A stretch of 64,000 bases of DNA from Floccularia luteovirens (GCA_009739215.1 VSJF01000006.1:868001-932000); one strand, 5' to 3'. Shown: positions 1 through 11,377, counted from the first letter of the stretch. The notes: generated from the sequence alone by a model not told the origin. Made by a program: numbers and translations.

Positions 1-238
1 TAACCACGAACCACATCCTCGCCGCTTCGAGCATCGGCAATAGCATTCCCCTCACGCCTGCTTCAGCCTTAAGAGCATGCCTACGCTCACGCTCTGCTGC
101 CTCTTCATGTAACCAGTCGATTGAACTCCCGTCTTCATACTTTGCGGTGCGCTGTGTGCATGGACTATGCGGACGACCGTCTTCTGTAAGTTCATACTGG
201 TCCTCTTCGTAGACGCGTCTACGATTATTAAGCCACAT
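1..238 (-). CDS. CLC-type chloride channel, N-terminal fragment (runs off the left edge)
   Basis: The minus strand is open from about 238 to base 1 without a stop. It reads a hydrophilic head (VYEEDQYELTEDGRPHSPC), then KYEDGSSIDWLHEEAAERER, then LEAARMWFVV at the edge. A YED..SIDWLHEEAAERER block just before the first membrane helix is how I remember the cytosolic N-terminus of fungal CLC chloride channels/transporters of internal membranes. The pore-forming part lies outside the window, so no selectivity residue can be checked. The ATG at 238 is the first in frame, but an upstream exon is possible because the frame stays open a little further 5'. It would share a short promoter of about 175 bp with MED4. 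The family call rests on memory of the motif only. Confidence 0.55.
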   Translation of the reverse strand, partial: MWLNNRRRVYEEDQYELTEDGRPHSPCTQRTAKYEDGSSIDWLHEEAAERERRHALKAEAGVRGMLLPMLEAARMWFVV

Positions 239-414
239 TATATGTGCAATGGAAACGTGCTCAACGCCTCACGAGAAAGGTATCTATTGTGGTCTATGTA
301 CCATTCCATCATTTTGAGTGTCAGCGGAATTGCACGCATCTGGCACTTATTTGGACTGTAGGCTGTTGCCAAACAGTAATTTGGAGAGCTCTCGATCAGT
401 TTTCGCGTCCAGCC

Positions 415-1261
415 ATGTCTCAACCCCCAGTTCCTAATGCTACAGCAGGTCCATCAAATATCACACCAAATGGCTCATCAATGGCTGATATCATGCTTGC
501 ACCGTTATATGAGCTACAATCACTAGCACATACTCTTTTTCTATCGCTCTCGCCAGTCCAAACAAAACCGCCGCCACCACCATCCCTGACTGCTTTTCTT
601 GATTGTGATAAAGCACTCTCCTCCGCGATCGATCTTGCTCATCAACATCAAATCAAGCAACGTCAGATAGATGCCCTAGAAGCAGAAATATTAGCATTGG
701 ACGCGCAGTGGCGCGACATCTGTATGGAACTCGCCCGCGGCAAGGAGGAACTGGAAGAATTGATAGAAGAAGGTGAAAAACGAGTAGAAGCTATAGAGGC
801 TGCGAAAAAAGGTGAGCACTTGCATGGTAGCGATATGATCCTGACCCTAAGTATCTCATGTCAAGCGTCAATACCGTACCCGGAACTTCTCGCATACGCC
901 CAGAGTCTCAGTGCCTTCACCTCTGCTCCTCCAAACATGCCGGATATAAGTGTTCCTCTCCAGGCTCCCCCACCTCTATTTTTTCCCCCATTTCCAAACG
1001 AGGAGAAGATGCGGCGCGGGCGTCTCAATGCGGAAGCCCCGCTTGGGTTCCTTGGGGAAACACATTCCGTCGGTCGGCGTAAGTGTTTGTGTTATGAACT
1101 GTCCAAACTTACCCTTATTACCTCGTATAGCCCCTACAGTTTCGCCTAAGGTTGATACTAATCAGCATATGGTGCCCAGGGCAAATCCCTATCGACAGGA
1201 TCTTCGTCCACCTCCGCCGCAATTTTTCGACTTGGATCTGGATTTGAACCCGGATCTATGA
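415..1261 (+). CDS. MED4: Mediator complex subunit 4
   Basis: Three exons, 415-811, 866-1078 and 1140-1261, give 243 aa; all junctions keep phase. Mediator links DNA-bound activators to RNA polymerase II, and Med4 sits in the middle module. Visible Med4 features are an N-terminal helical and coiled-coil block (about residues 55-130, with QRQIDALEAEILALDAQWRD and a charged EELEELIEEGEKR stretch), then the family signature YPELLAYAQSLSAFTSAPP and PFPNEEKMRRGRL, and an acidic DLDLDLNPDL end. The ATG at 415 was chosen because the upstream in-frame sequence is unlike the family. Intron 1 has a CTGAC branch point. The gene is divergent from the chloride-channel fragment. Confidence 0.85.
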
Positions 1262-1557
1262 GAATGGTTGTTCCACAGCACTGCTGTTGCAGTGCTATCC
1301 ACAATTATCGTTGGTTTCGTTACTAAGGTTTATAAACCAGTACGGAGCACTTAATTACGGCATCTTTATGTCAGGTTTGCGCTCTACATGCACACATGCT
1401 GTACCCAGATCACAATTTCAGCGGCCACAGAGTAATAATCATGCTTGTGTACATTCATAGTTTACAATACCGATTATTTACCCTGACGATGGACCTGAAG
1501 GTAAAAACAACAAGGATGGTAGACATTCAGTCATTAGTATAGAAACAAAATTAATTT

Positions 1558-2279
1558 TCATCGTAAAAATGGAGATTTAATTTTGCCGATAGATTTGCCT
1601 TCAGGCCCCATCGCAGGAGGGGTAGCGAGGGCTATCTGACGGAGCTTTGAGGCAAACCCACCAAGCTTTTCCAGTGGTTTAGATGACTGATTATCTCCAT
1701 CCTGAGCATATGCTTTGGAATATTTTATCAGTTGTCGTCTAAAGCCCGTATTGGGGCATACAATCCCTCGACGACTTTGAACGAATGCAATGGATTCTAG
1801 TGCAGTTTTGCCCATTGCAGCAATAAGGTATGCGCACACGACTGTCGCGCTGCGACTAACGCCTTGGAAACAATGAACCTATACCATGGGTAAAATACTG
1901 AGAGCTTTACGAGAAGGCTACAACTTACGAGAACCTTATTATTACTATCGGCTGCCAGAGCCTCTTTAATAAACTTTGTTGTCTCGTCCAGATGAGACAG
2001 TATGTCTGCGTGGGGCACATCTGCCAGACGTATGTGTAACCTATTTTCAGGCTTTACTCTGGACTTGGTAATGTCTGGTGCATCTTCCATTACGGTAATA
2101 ATGTGAGTAATGCCGTGTTGGGATATCTGAGTATCGTCGGTAGCAGTGAAGTAGTCGGAGAGGTAAACACGGGGTACAATGAGACTAGCAATACGGCCAT
2201 AGCCCAATGAAGTGAGGTTCTGTGACCTTTTAGCTGCGCTGATCGAGCTTTGCCATGATTGCGCAGGAAATGATAACAT
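1558..2279 (-). CDS. Dual-specificity protein phosphatase
   Basis: Two exons (1929-2279 and 1558-1878, intron of 50 nt) give 223 aa. The catalytic P-loop VHCFQGVSRSA starts exactly at the second exon: Cys120 is the nucleophile and Arg126 the phosphate binder of the HCxxGxxRS signature. The N-terminal half has the usual DSP layout (IVPRVYLSDYFTATD, then HGITHIITVMEDAP, then LHIRLADVPHADILSHLDE), whose Asp residues would supply the general acid. After the P-loop comes TVVCAYLIAAMGKTALESIAFVQSRRGIVCPN, the typical AYLM/A..FV..RR helix. It has no kinase-interaction or zinc-binding extension, so it is a small atypical DSP. The substrate cannot be told. Confidence 0.85.
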
Positions 2280-2470
2280 TGTTAAGGGAGAAGAGTGGGG
2301 AAGAGCAGACCGTCACAGTCTGTTCTAGCATGTCACCCGTCACAAGGCGTCACTGACGTTGAGTTTCTCCGAAGTTCCAGGCAATACTTGACGGTCCGAC
2401 TGTAAATCCATGTGGTTTATCTTGCCCAGCAATCATTTTATCTGACACATACAACATCCTACTTAGTCTA

Positions 2471-3321
2471 CTAAAGTTCTGTGGGCAAACACACACTGTT
2501 TCGTAGCCAATCTAGTCATTATTGTCAATATTCCGCAATGGTATTCCCCAATTCATGGAGAGTGTCGCTTACCAATTGTTACATCTTCTAAGTGATCATC
2601 GAAATCACCAAAGGCAAGATGCGCGTGGTCATTCCGTACAAAGGTCGAAGCACGCATAGGAAGATCCTGTGAGGCTAGTTGAAATGGCGAATTTGGCGCA
2701 AACGTGGATGCCACATCAGAGACAGGGCGCCATGTGGAAGGAGAGGCAGGCAACGAGAGGTACGGCTAGCAGTATGAGGTTAGGGTTGCTAACAAAATCT
2801 GTGGAAGGGCACTCGTACAACAAGACCAGCTGACCCCGTGCCTATTTTCTCCCCATCGATCTGTGGCGCCACATAAGTCTGCTGATCAACATATTGCGAT
2901 ATGAAGGGAAACTCACTACAAATGCGACTGTGTCTGAGAACGATTCCCGTAGTTTTGACGCCACGCGTTCGCCAACAGGTGCCAGCGCTGTGTCATCTAG
3001 GCGCTCGCAAGCCTGGTAGTAGCCCACAAGTTTCTGCCCGTGTGATTCCGCATATTGGGTGGCCTAAAAACATATAGCTGATCAACTGGCAGTCTAGAGA
3101 CTAGGATATTAGATGTTAACCATATCCAAGCCAATTTCCATCATTGGACTGAGGCTTGTCCAATGGTGCAGCAGGGGTACGGCGTCTTCGATTTCAACTG
3201 GTGATCCAGGTGCAATCTGTGTACCAAGCAGTACACCATTTACCGGTTTGTGAGGATGCTTAGCGGCGTGAAAGAAAAGTTTCACGTACGCCTTCGCGCT
3301 GAGCGTGTATGTAGGCGACAT
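2471..3321 (-). CDS. EMC8: ER membrane protein complex subunit 8/9 (UPF0172 family)
   Basis: Five exons (3121-3321, 2917-3063, 2813-2860, 2573-2765, 2471-2511) give 209 aa, the length of human EMC8. The EMC inserts tail-anchored and multipass membrane proteins; EMC8/9 is a cytosolic subunit with an MPN-like fold lacking the metal site. Visible landmarks are the start YTLSAKAYVKLFFHAAKHPH, NGVLLG, VEIEDAVPLLHHWTSLSPMMEIGLDM, then KLVGYYQACERLDD, and the C-terminal DVTIDWLRN, which is split over the last intron and restored by splicing. For intron 2 a 56-nt form (2861-2916) was preferred over a 35-nt alternative ending at 2882. EMC8 and EMC9 cannot be separated; fungi usually have one. Confidence 0.85.
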
Positions 3322-3503
3322 AAAGGAGTCGTCACACTGTTACGCTAACTCAAAACACTTTTCAACATGTACATTTACTCTCAATGACTCATACTCTATC
3401 ATCGTTCGATGAACTTGTGAGGCAAGTATACCAATATGTATTTGTATTCAACTGGGTAACCAACAAGTGGTCGTTTGTTTTGTTTACCTTGTTTCGTGAC
3501 ATT

Positions 3504-4373
3504 TCACGGTGCAGTTCCTATTACATCATAAGTCAGCTTGTATAAATGTCTGTGTTCGACCGGTCCAACTTCACCTTTATTACCGCAGCCAGTGGCAGGC
3601 CAGTTGCCTGCAGATTCTCCAGAAAGACAGGCGCCACTAAATAGGGACCCTCCGTCGGATCCGGACCACTGGCTGCATGAAACCTCAGTAAAAGTTCCAG
3701 TCAAAGCCCCATGACCTGAAGGGAAGAAGGCATTCGCTCCGCCGGTATCTTCACATATGTCAAAGCTTGGCGTAAGAAGGTCAGACTGGTTCAAAGCCAC
3801 CCCATCAGAAACAACATACTGGAATGGCTTCCCATGCTGGTTGTTTTGGTTCTGGGTTGTTTGGCCACACCACTCCTAATAGTGACAGTTTTGTTATAAA
3901 TAACCCATCGATGCGGACATTACTTGGCTAACCTGATTTCCTTGTACGGGACTGTTGCTTATTAGCTTGATTCAGGCGGAAGTATAACTGTATTCTCACC
4001 AAAGATCTGTCACTTTTACGACGATAGATTTGAAAGGACCGGTAAAGGCAGGTGAGAATGGATCCGCTGTTCCGGTGACTGCGAAACAACGACCGCAAGC
4101 ATCCCCAGCTCCCAGCCCGGGTGGTGCACCAAATGCCAGCTGATTCATTGCTGCGGTAAACCCTGTAGCAGACTTGCCGCATGCTTCATAGATTGTCAGC
4201 CAAATGCCCCACCTAGTAAAGCATAGCATACCTGGAGCTCCACAACCCGAGTACATTGTGAAAGAGGTTTGGCCCGATGGATTCTGTATGTACCCTCCAG
4301 TGGCACGAGTATCTAATGCAATTGCATTTACTGCCAATAGGCTAGAAAGTATGACAAGGGTTGATAGAAACAT
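3504..4373 (-). CDS. GH45 endoglucanase, subfamily C (Cel45A-like), secreted
   Basis: Six exons (4232-4373, 4000-4183, 3933-3957, 3820-3875, 3575-3765, 3504-3517) give 203 aa; two exons are only 25 and 14 nt. The N-terminus is a signal peptide (MFLSTLVILSSLLAVNAIA). The mature part follows Phanerochaete-type Cel45A almost block for block: GGYIQNPSGQTSFTMYSGCG, ACGKSATGFTAAMNQLAFG, GAGDACGRCFAVTG, IVVKVTDLC, NSPVQGNQEWCGQT, then PFHFDICEDTGG restored across an intron, and FFPSGHGALTGTFTEVSCSQ. These enzymes cut beta-1,4-glucan and are related to expansins. There is no CBM1 and no linker. Conserved Cys and the FDICED acid are present, so it looks active. A TATA box lies 46 nt upstream of the ATG. 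Confidence 0.93.
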
Positions 4374-4418
4374 ATTTTAGCAGTGGTCTTGGGGATCTTC
4401 TTGCGAGATGTGCCAGCA

Positions 4419-4425
4419 TTTTATA
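4419..4425 (-). promoter_or_regulatory. TATA box of the GH45 gene
   Basis: TATAAAA on the minus strand, about 46 nt before the ATG at 4373. The spacing implies a very short 5' UTR. Inferred from sequence only. Confidence 0.5.
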
Positions 4426-4841
4426 TGTGCAAGAAGTTGGCTTTTCACCACATGCCTTAAGGGCTTGAAAAGTTTATTCTTTTATGGGTACTCACGATGC
4501 CAACATAACCTCTCCTGACACGCTGGCACTAATATCTGTTCTCGTATTTTTAATGTCATGTGGCGTCGGTGAAAATAAGCGGTATATGTAGCCTTATACA
4601 GCAGGATCATCTGATGACGAGAACTATTTCACCCGACTATTTCGTCCATACGCCTTGATTGGAGAGTTGTTACGTTCGGACGTATTAGAAGTGGATATTA
4701 ATTCCATGGCTTTTTCAAAAGAGAAAGAAGCCTAGGTTTAGATAGTCAGATAATGGCACTAGCAGGATACACTAAAGTTGCGAAAAGGTGTGTGACTTTG
4801 TAAAGATTTTTATAGATGTTTGGGTCGATCTAAACTATCTA

Positions 4842-5570
4842 TTACGATGAGTCGCTGGTGTCCCCCGATTTGACACCGTATTTTTCTGGATTTGTACCAT
4901 GATACTGGTGATTTACGAGATTGAACCTACAAACAAAAAATTAGATTAGTGTAATAATAAACTTAGGGAGATAGATCGTACATGGGGAAAACGGCTAAGG
5001 AAAAAGAATCAGACATGTGTCCCCGTAAAGAGAACGAGAGAACATACAAAATTTGAGCTGAGAGAACCGCGAATTGCTGACAGCCGCGTGTTGCACCCAT
5101 TCTGGCTGGTGAGATTGTCCATATAGTGGTTTCCCCTCCGCAGCACGTTCACGAAGCTCGGCAAGGTCCATCTCTTCTTCTCGCTTGTTTTCTGACCAGC
5201 CCCAGAACCGCGCTGTAAGGATGTGAGCGTTGGATGGCAGGTGAATTAAAAAAACATTCAACTTACCACTTGAGCGTTGATACGCCAACATGAAGCCTCC
5301 TACGAGCCCAAGAAACCCTCCTAGCTTGTAAGTAGATTTCATGCGTAGCTTTGTTGGATCTGCTGCCTCTGTAACCACATTCAGACTTTGGATGGACAGA
5401 TATTATGATAATTGTTGCGACATACCCCAACAGTACAACGCAGCCGGAAAAGCGGCTGTTGCACCGGCCCAAACCGCGTAGTCAGAGAGTCTGAAGTATC
5501 TTATGACACGGGAGGCATGTGGGTCGGCGTCAATGAGGGGGTATGGGGTTTCAATAACCTTCTGAGGCAT
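4842..5570 (-). CDS. NUXM: Mitochondrial complex I 21-kDa subunit (NUXM type)
   Basis: Five exons (5426-5570, 5267-5368, 5048-5212, 4982-4994, 4842-4926) give 169 aa. The start MPQKVIETPYPLIDADPHAS, the hydrophobic DYAVWAGATAAFPAALYCWG segment, LRMKSTYKLGGFLGLVGGFM, FWGWSENKREEE and the end FNLVNHQYHG are the fungal NADH:ubiquinone oxidoreductase accessory subunit. Two transmembrane helices are visible (about residues 34-49 and 60-78). The fourth exon is only 13 nt; it and the last exon were found because the family tail only appears after both splices. An unspliced reading stops early at 4995. It is divergent from the nucleoporin gene over a 203-bp promoter that has a CACGTG box at 5633-5638. 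Confidence 0.88.
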
Positions 5571-5632
5571 AACGAGCTTGGTGAAGAGAAACTCTTGTAA
5601 TTGTTACGGACAATGGCGGACCCTTGCAAAGT

Positions 5633-5638
5633 CACGTG
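5633..5638. promoter_or_regulatory. CACGTG box in the NUXM / nucleoporin divergent promoter
   Basis: A palindromic E-box/CACGTG hexamer in the 203-bp spacer between the two start codons (5571-5773). bHLH factors of the Cbf1/USF type bind such sites; which factor acts here is not known. Confidence 0.4.
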
Positions 5639-5773
5639 CAGCCTGCCCTAAATGTAACTTTAGCCAGTGGCACTTGAATTGAATATAACTCAAGTCAAGC
5701 CTCATTCTTCTCCTCACCACCTTGTTCTCATCTCTCCTCCTTGTCATTCTGCGCGTTTCTCATCTACAGTGCA

Positions 5774-8363
5774 ATGAGCGCAGTTCGCACAAATTCCAAT
5801 CGCAGAGGGCGGGCTCGTTCAGCAGTTGCTTCCCCGTATTCGCGTCCTACCAAAAAATCTGTAAGTACAGAGACGTGTTAACACTGTACTTCATTAGTTT
5901 TATTAATTTAATACACTTTCTTTTAGACATGGAGTTTAGGAGGACTTTTGAGCTGGCTCAATCCCTTACGTTCACACTCTCCAGAGCGATCTCCGACTCC
6001 AGAAGAAGAACGATCAGAATCGCCTGAAGTATCGGAGCTGGAGCCACAGATGACTCCAGCAGCCAAATTATCTATCAGAGGGCGTGCAGTCAGTTGTCGC
6101 GCCAAATAATCTCCCTTCAAACCTTTACTCATACTCTCTACTAGATCCAGAATGGATTGGATATCAATGAGCGAGAAAATATCGAAGCAGCCACTTCCAA
6201 TTCTCGACTTCCTCAAATATCGCAGGAGTTCTCTAACCATGTACCACCTGTGACACCGAAAACCCCCATGCGCTTTGATATGCACCATATCGGTGAAGAA
6301 AGATCCCCAGCGAAGAATCTCGAAACAGTCAGCGCCTTCTTAAGTGAAAAGGCTGGCAAAGCTCTTAGTGACATTGAAGTTGAAGGACTTATCTCATTGA
6401 TACAAAAAAGCACTCGTACGTTCGTTGAAAGTTGACATTTCCATTGCTGATGGGCTATGATTCAGCCGAAAAACACGAACCTTTCCGTTTTCAAAGCAGT
6501 GTACCGTCTACTCCTGCACGGAGTAAGTCTCCGCTTCCAAATTTTAATTCGTCGACCATAAATTTTGGTCTTTCCACCCCAGTCGGTAACAGCCATGCAC
6601 CGAATGCCTCACCGCGGAGGACATTATCCAAAAATCCCAACGGAGTTTATCGATGGGAGGGGGGTGGTAGTGCAAGACCGTCAAAAACGCGAAATCGTTA
6701 CTCCTCCCCAGCTTTCGGGGCTTCACGATGCACGCCAGAGCGTATAGTATTGAAGGAAAGTAGTACGGTTGGTGAATCACCAATGGCAGACACTAAGCGT
6801 CGGAGGGTCGTTGACAAAAATGGCGCATCAGTATCCGAACCAAGTGGATCTAGTCAGACGGATTCGTCCCAGAGTTCGCAATCAGTTCCTTTCCCCCCTA
6901 TAAGTACTCCGACCCGCCCAACAAATGGCACACTTTCCCTCTTACGTACGTCTGCTCTCCAACGGCCGACAACGCCCGCTATTCCATCACCACTACGTCA
7001 AACTTGGTCAGACAGCCCAGCTGCGCAAAAAGATACTACTCTATCACAACCACAAACAAAACCCACAAAAACTGCTAACTTCATGGCTGAACTCATTAAA
7101 GAGGTCACTCCTCCAAAGAAACCAGACGTTAGCAATCCCTATCAGACTGCAAGTCCTGTAGGAAAAGTAGCACCGCCACGCAGAAGCGGTAGGAGGACAA
7201 GGGCTGTTGGACGGCCAGCGGTTCCTGGCCGAGATGAGAAAAATGAGTCTGCAGAACCTGTTAAGACCAAGAAGGAGACGGAGAAAATTTCGACAAAAGA
7301 TTATTCTCCACAAGCAATAATTGAGGCTACATTACCGAAAGTGAGTGGCAAGTTGACTCGAAAATGTATGTGGTATGAATTTTTACTCCAGGGAAGTAAA
7401 AGATCACGACCCCCTGCGCATCTCGATAGACCTATTAGCTCCGATGCTGTCGAATCATCTGTATCTGAGAAATTGGAGTCTGATATTGAGATGGATGAAG
7501 CTAGTGGGGAAGAGTCACAAAGGTTAGGCAAGAGAACAAAACCGTCAATCAACGGACATGGACCCCCACCTGGAAGAGAAACAAGAACCCCGCCAAAGCC
7601 GGAAAGCACAACTGAACAGCTGGACGTTGAAATGCAAGGGCCATCTAGCAAGGCTAAAAGCCCAAACAATCCTACTGTTCCTTCGCTCAGTCCTCTCAGC
7701 CCAAACACGGCCAGGACACCTTTCGGATCTTTCAAGCCAACATCTATACCAAAAGAGCCAAGCAAACTGAGATATAGTTACCAGCCTGAAGGGAGGAACC
7801 CCACGGGTGCACTGGATAATTCTGCGGCTGAGGTCAAATCACCAGCACCAGCAATAGATACCATACCCGAACCACCATCAGGAACGGATGAAATGGATAG
7901 CACGGATAATAAGGTGGATTCTAGCTCAACCTCGAAAGTGACAAACGACGGAGGTGCAAATAACCAACCAAAACCAGTTGACGCAAAGGAATATTCTCGA
8001 ACAATGCCAGTCAGCTCCTTGCCCACTTTCACATTCACCATGTCGGGTACATCCGTATTTCCTAACGATGCTGAGCATGTCAAAGCTCGGGAATATGTCA
8101 AGACGCTTCCGAAATCCGCGTTACCGTCATTTAGCTTCGATGTTATCACTGCCAAATCCGAAACAGTAGCTAATACACGGTCGGTTCCTCCAGCATCACT
8201 TCCTACCTCTACAGCAGAACCCCCCAAGGCGTTCGATTGGTCAGCAGCCGGAATTAAACCTCCGTCTGCACCTAGTGGAGGAGGTTGGTCTTGTTCTACC
8301 TGCATGCTCATGAATCCCGCAGATGCTACAACCCAATGCACATTCTGCGAGACCCCTCGATGA
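5774..8363 (+). CDS. Nuclear-basket nucleoporin-like protein with C-terminal RanBP2 zinc finger
   Basis: Five exons (5774-5860, 5927-6088, 6145-6415, 6466-7340, 7392-8363) give 788 aa. Near the N-terminus, STWSLGGLLSWLNPLRSHSP looks like a membrane-binding amphipathic helix as in Nup1/Nup60/Nup153. The middle is long, Ser/Pro/Thr-rich and disordered, with basic RRSGRRTRA-type nuclear signals. Two related motifs follow: AKEYSRTMPVSSLPTFTFTM and AREYVKTLPKSALPSFSFDV. The protein ends in one RanBP2-type zinc finger (GGWSCSTCMLMNPADATTQCTFCE), the CxxC...CxxC form that binds Ran or ubiquitin. The 51-nt intron 7341-7391 is stop-free and could be retained. The pore role is inferred from the combination; few true FG repeats are seen. 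A different zinc-finger scaffold is the alternative. Confidence 0.6.
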
Positions 8364-8590
8364 TTTCCAATCTACCCTCGTATTTGGCGCATGATTTAAT
8401 GTTTGTGAAAAAAAATTTTGTTCCACATTTTTGCTCGGACTCTCCACTTCAGCACTTTTTCTTTTGCAATTGTTCAACATTTTCTGCATTAATCAGTTTT
8501 CTTTAACCTAGTAGATACAAATGATTATTAAATGAATGAATTCTGGGTTGGGGGTGGGGGGACAACTCGTCCTATTTCTATTCTTGTTGC

Positions 8591-10069
8591 TTAAGCGTCA
8601 GAAGTTGTTTGCTTTGCAAAATCAAGGCGTCGGGCAATGGATCGGCTCTTCGATTCATCGTTAGGGGAAGTAAGTTTGCGCTTTAAGCGGTTATTATTTG
8701 CTTTAACTCCAGGTCCGGTGGAATTCATCTCAACATTACCGTCAACCTCTTCAAGAGGACGAGCTGCAAGCTGAGTTGTGCACTTTGGTAGTTTAGATGG
8801 GTGAGTTGGGTATGGCAAGGCAAAAAAGTATGGATGGTGGAGAGCCTACGAAAACGTTTGAATATGAATTGCAATAACTTGTTGCGACATACCTCTCTTG
8901 CGCTGACACGTTTCCTGGGCTCATACACGAGACATTTGCTCAGCAAGTTCAATGTATCAGCACTTGCAGCAGTAAAGAGATCTCTAAGTGGTGTCTTGGG
9001 AAATTGGCCAACTGTGATATAGTCAGGTAATTTGGTATGGCCCTAAAGACAGAGTTGATCGATTGTTATTAGAGAGAGCCATCTGGAAGAGCTTACTGGC
9101 CAATCTTCTTCTGTGGGAGTACCAAGTGCTCGGAAGGTTGTTTTCAATTGGTCCATATCACTTTCACCGGGGAGGTATGGCACCCGAAGCATGAGTTCAG
9201 CGAAGATACATCCCACTGACCAAATGTCGACTGCTGAGCTGTAATACCGACTTCCGAATAGTAACTCTGGAGGACGATACCATCTACAATGTATCAGGAA
9301 TATGTAGTGTTGCAAAGTACTTAATTTACCGAGTGATAACCTGACAAGTCATTTTGTGTCCAGGATCAGCAAAGTCACGAGCTAGACCAAAATCCGCGAT
9401 TTTCAGGTGACCATCGGATGAAATGAGTAAATTGTTTGGTTTAAGATCCTAACACAAAAATGAAATAAGCATAAATTTTCCCAAGGATGAGTATCCGTGT
9501 TTACACGATGAAGGATCCAATTCCTGTGGCAAAATTCAAGTCCACGGAATGTCATGGCAATCCAGCTTTTGATATCTGCAGGCAAAAACACAAGAGAGCG
9601 GTCTTTGATGATCATTTCTAGGTCAGAGTCAAGGAATTCCAAAACCAGGTTCAAATTTGTTTTGGATGAAAAGACATCGAGCAGCTGAAAAAGTTGTATG
9701 AGTTCAGCGCTCCATGGTCTGGGAATGCCAGACACACCTCTATTACGTTTTGGTGTTTCAACTCCCGAAGGTATTTTACTTCACGAATAGCAGACATGTC
9801 TAGTCCATCCTTGAACTGACCGACTTTAATCTTTTTGATAGCAACTTTACGTCCTGTAGATGCCTCTCTTCCTATGTGTATCGTTGGAACTCAACACAGT
9901 AGTCAAAAATGAGAACAAGACGAACCTCGATACACTACGGCGTATGTTCCCTCACCAACCTTCTGATCCTTCACCCTATAATGAAGGTTGACATGGAAGA
10001 AAATAAGTAGTAGATGGGCACTTACCACTTTTTCTGCCGTTCCGCATTAGATTTTTCTACAGCGTCCAT
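8591..10069 (-). CDS. CDK7: Cyclin-dependent kinase 7 (TFIIH / CAK kinase)
   Basis: Eight exons (10026-10069, 9926-9975, 9738-9871, 9505-9684, 9330-9448, 9097-9283, 8893-9042, 8591-8845) give 372 aa. CDK7 phosphorylates the RNA polymerase II CTD within TFIIH and the T-loops of other CDKs. Seen: glycine loop [12 protein letters not shown] (from residue 21), Lys44 in VAIKKIK, HRDLKPNN with Asp137, DFG at 155-157, T-loop Thr170 in [11 protein letters not shown] (same number as in human CDK7), and the CDK7-specific block [15 protein letters not shown]...[10 protein letters not shown]. The HRD motif is split between exons 4 and 5. Oddity: WYRPPELL instead of the usual WYRAPELL. The C-terminal tail is basic, with a likely nuclear signal. 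Divergent from the J-protein gene. Confidence 0.93.
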
Positions 10070-10428
10070 GTTTAGATAAAGGTGGACAAAATCCCAACAA
10101 AGTCGAATTATATTGTTGGCTTGGGTTAATTTTTACAAGCTTCGTCAATTATGGGGTACAAAAGCTGTTGTGATAGATAGACGCCCTGTAAAGGGACAAG
10201 GAGAGTTAAGTAGACAGTCACAAAGAGGTCATAAGCCGAGCACATCATTTCTAACAAATATAACTTCCAAATTCGAACGCAAGGAAGCTCTTGCCAAATA
10301 TGAACAAGCATCCATCCAGATCCCCACGTGATCAAATCGCGAACCAAAGTCTCTGCAGTGTGTTTCGATTTTCGAACCTCCTGGTTTTTTTGGTGATGCA
10401 TTTGTTATAACGTGTATATACAACCCAG
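10070..10428. promoter_or_regulatory. Divergent promoter CDK7 / J-protein
   Basis: A 359-bp spacer between two start codons. It holds a CACGTG box at 10325-10330, about 100 nt before the J-protein ATG. No ORF here is convincing and no TATA box is obvious. Confidence 0.4.
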
Positions 10429-11218
10429 ATGCCGTCAAAACCATACCCCTCATGTTACGACGTTCTTGGCGTTGACAAATTAGCTTCTGCAGATGATAGT
10501 ATGTCTTCTCGTAATTTTTTAGTCCTCACTATTTACCTCTCGTCACAGTTCGCAAAGCGTACAGACGAAGAGCACTGGAGACTCATCCAGATAAATTAGA
10601 TGTTGGAGCAAGTGAAGAGGAGAAACAAAGTGCACAAAGACAATTTCATAAGGTGATCTCTTATATATCATTAGACCAGAACATGCATAATCATGTGTAA
10701 TGTTCCAGGTACACGAAGCTTTCGAAATACTTTCGGATCCACAGAAGCGGCGGGTATATATGCATGCTCGCTCCAATTTACGTATATAACTGAAGTTGCT
10801 GCCATATTAGACGTATGACGCACGACTAGCCATGAATGCGGATCCTTTTGCCTTATCTGAAGAGTCGACTAAAAGAATGAAAGAGAGGTTTGAGTGGGCT
10901 ATGCGACAGACGGAGCAGTACCAGAAACGAATGGAGGCGTTTCGGAAGGAAACGGGTTCGAAAAGTTTGGAACAGCAGCACCCCCAGAAACTTGAGGAAC
11001 CCCCGTCCGAAGAAGCGAAATTAGTAGCAGAGATGTTGCAAGAGCTGTATGATATGAATCCAGAAGTTGCGGAACGCAGAAAGGCCGTTTTACAGGTAAA
11101 CATACCACCTTCATATCAATCGAAGACTGTTCAATTCATACGGTCGCAGAGAAAGGCAGAAAGAGAGAAAGCAGAAATGCGTGCGAGACGTACTCGTAAC
11201 CTACCAACACGATCGTGA
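10429..11218 (+). CDS. DnaJ (J-domain) co-chaperone, class C
   Basis: Exons 10429-10498, 10549-10652, 10709-10753 and 10811-11218 give 208 aa. The J domain fills about residues 8-75: CYDVLGVDKLASADDIRKAY, then RRRALETHPDKLD with the HPD triad that stimulates Hsp70 ATPase, and FHKVHEAFEILSDPQKRR. There is no G/F region or zinc-finger domain, so it is class C. The rest is charged and helical (MNADPFALSEESTKRMKERFEW...), like small nuclear J-proteins. A 54-nt stretch, 11096-11149, has GT-AG ends and an in-frame length, so it may be an optional intron (190-aa form). The specific Hsp70 partner is unknown. Confidence 0.8.
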
Positions 11219-11377
11219 CATTGGCACATTGTCTGGGTTGGACAATTTAACTTGTGGAATTGCATGTACTTTTTTTGTACTGATCACATCGGACGTTGTT
11301 TTAGAAGATATCATACCACCTAACATTGAAAGTCCCAATCAAATGGGGGCCATTCCTCTTCCCTTTTCATATACAGA

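Noticed and set aside
2882..2916. 35-nt intron in EMC8/9
   Set aside because: A 56-nt intron (2861-2916) keeps phase and gives a better family fit.
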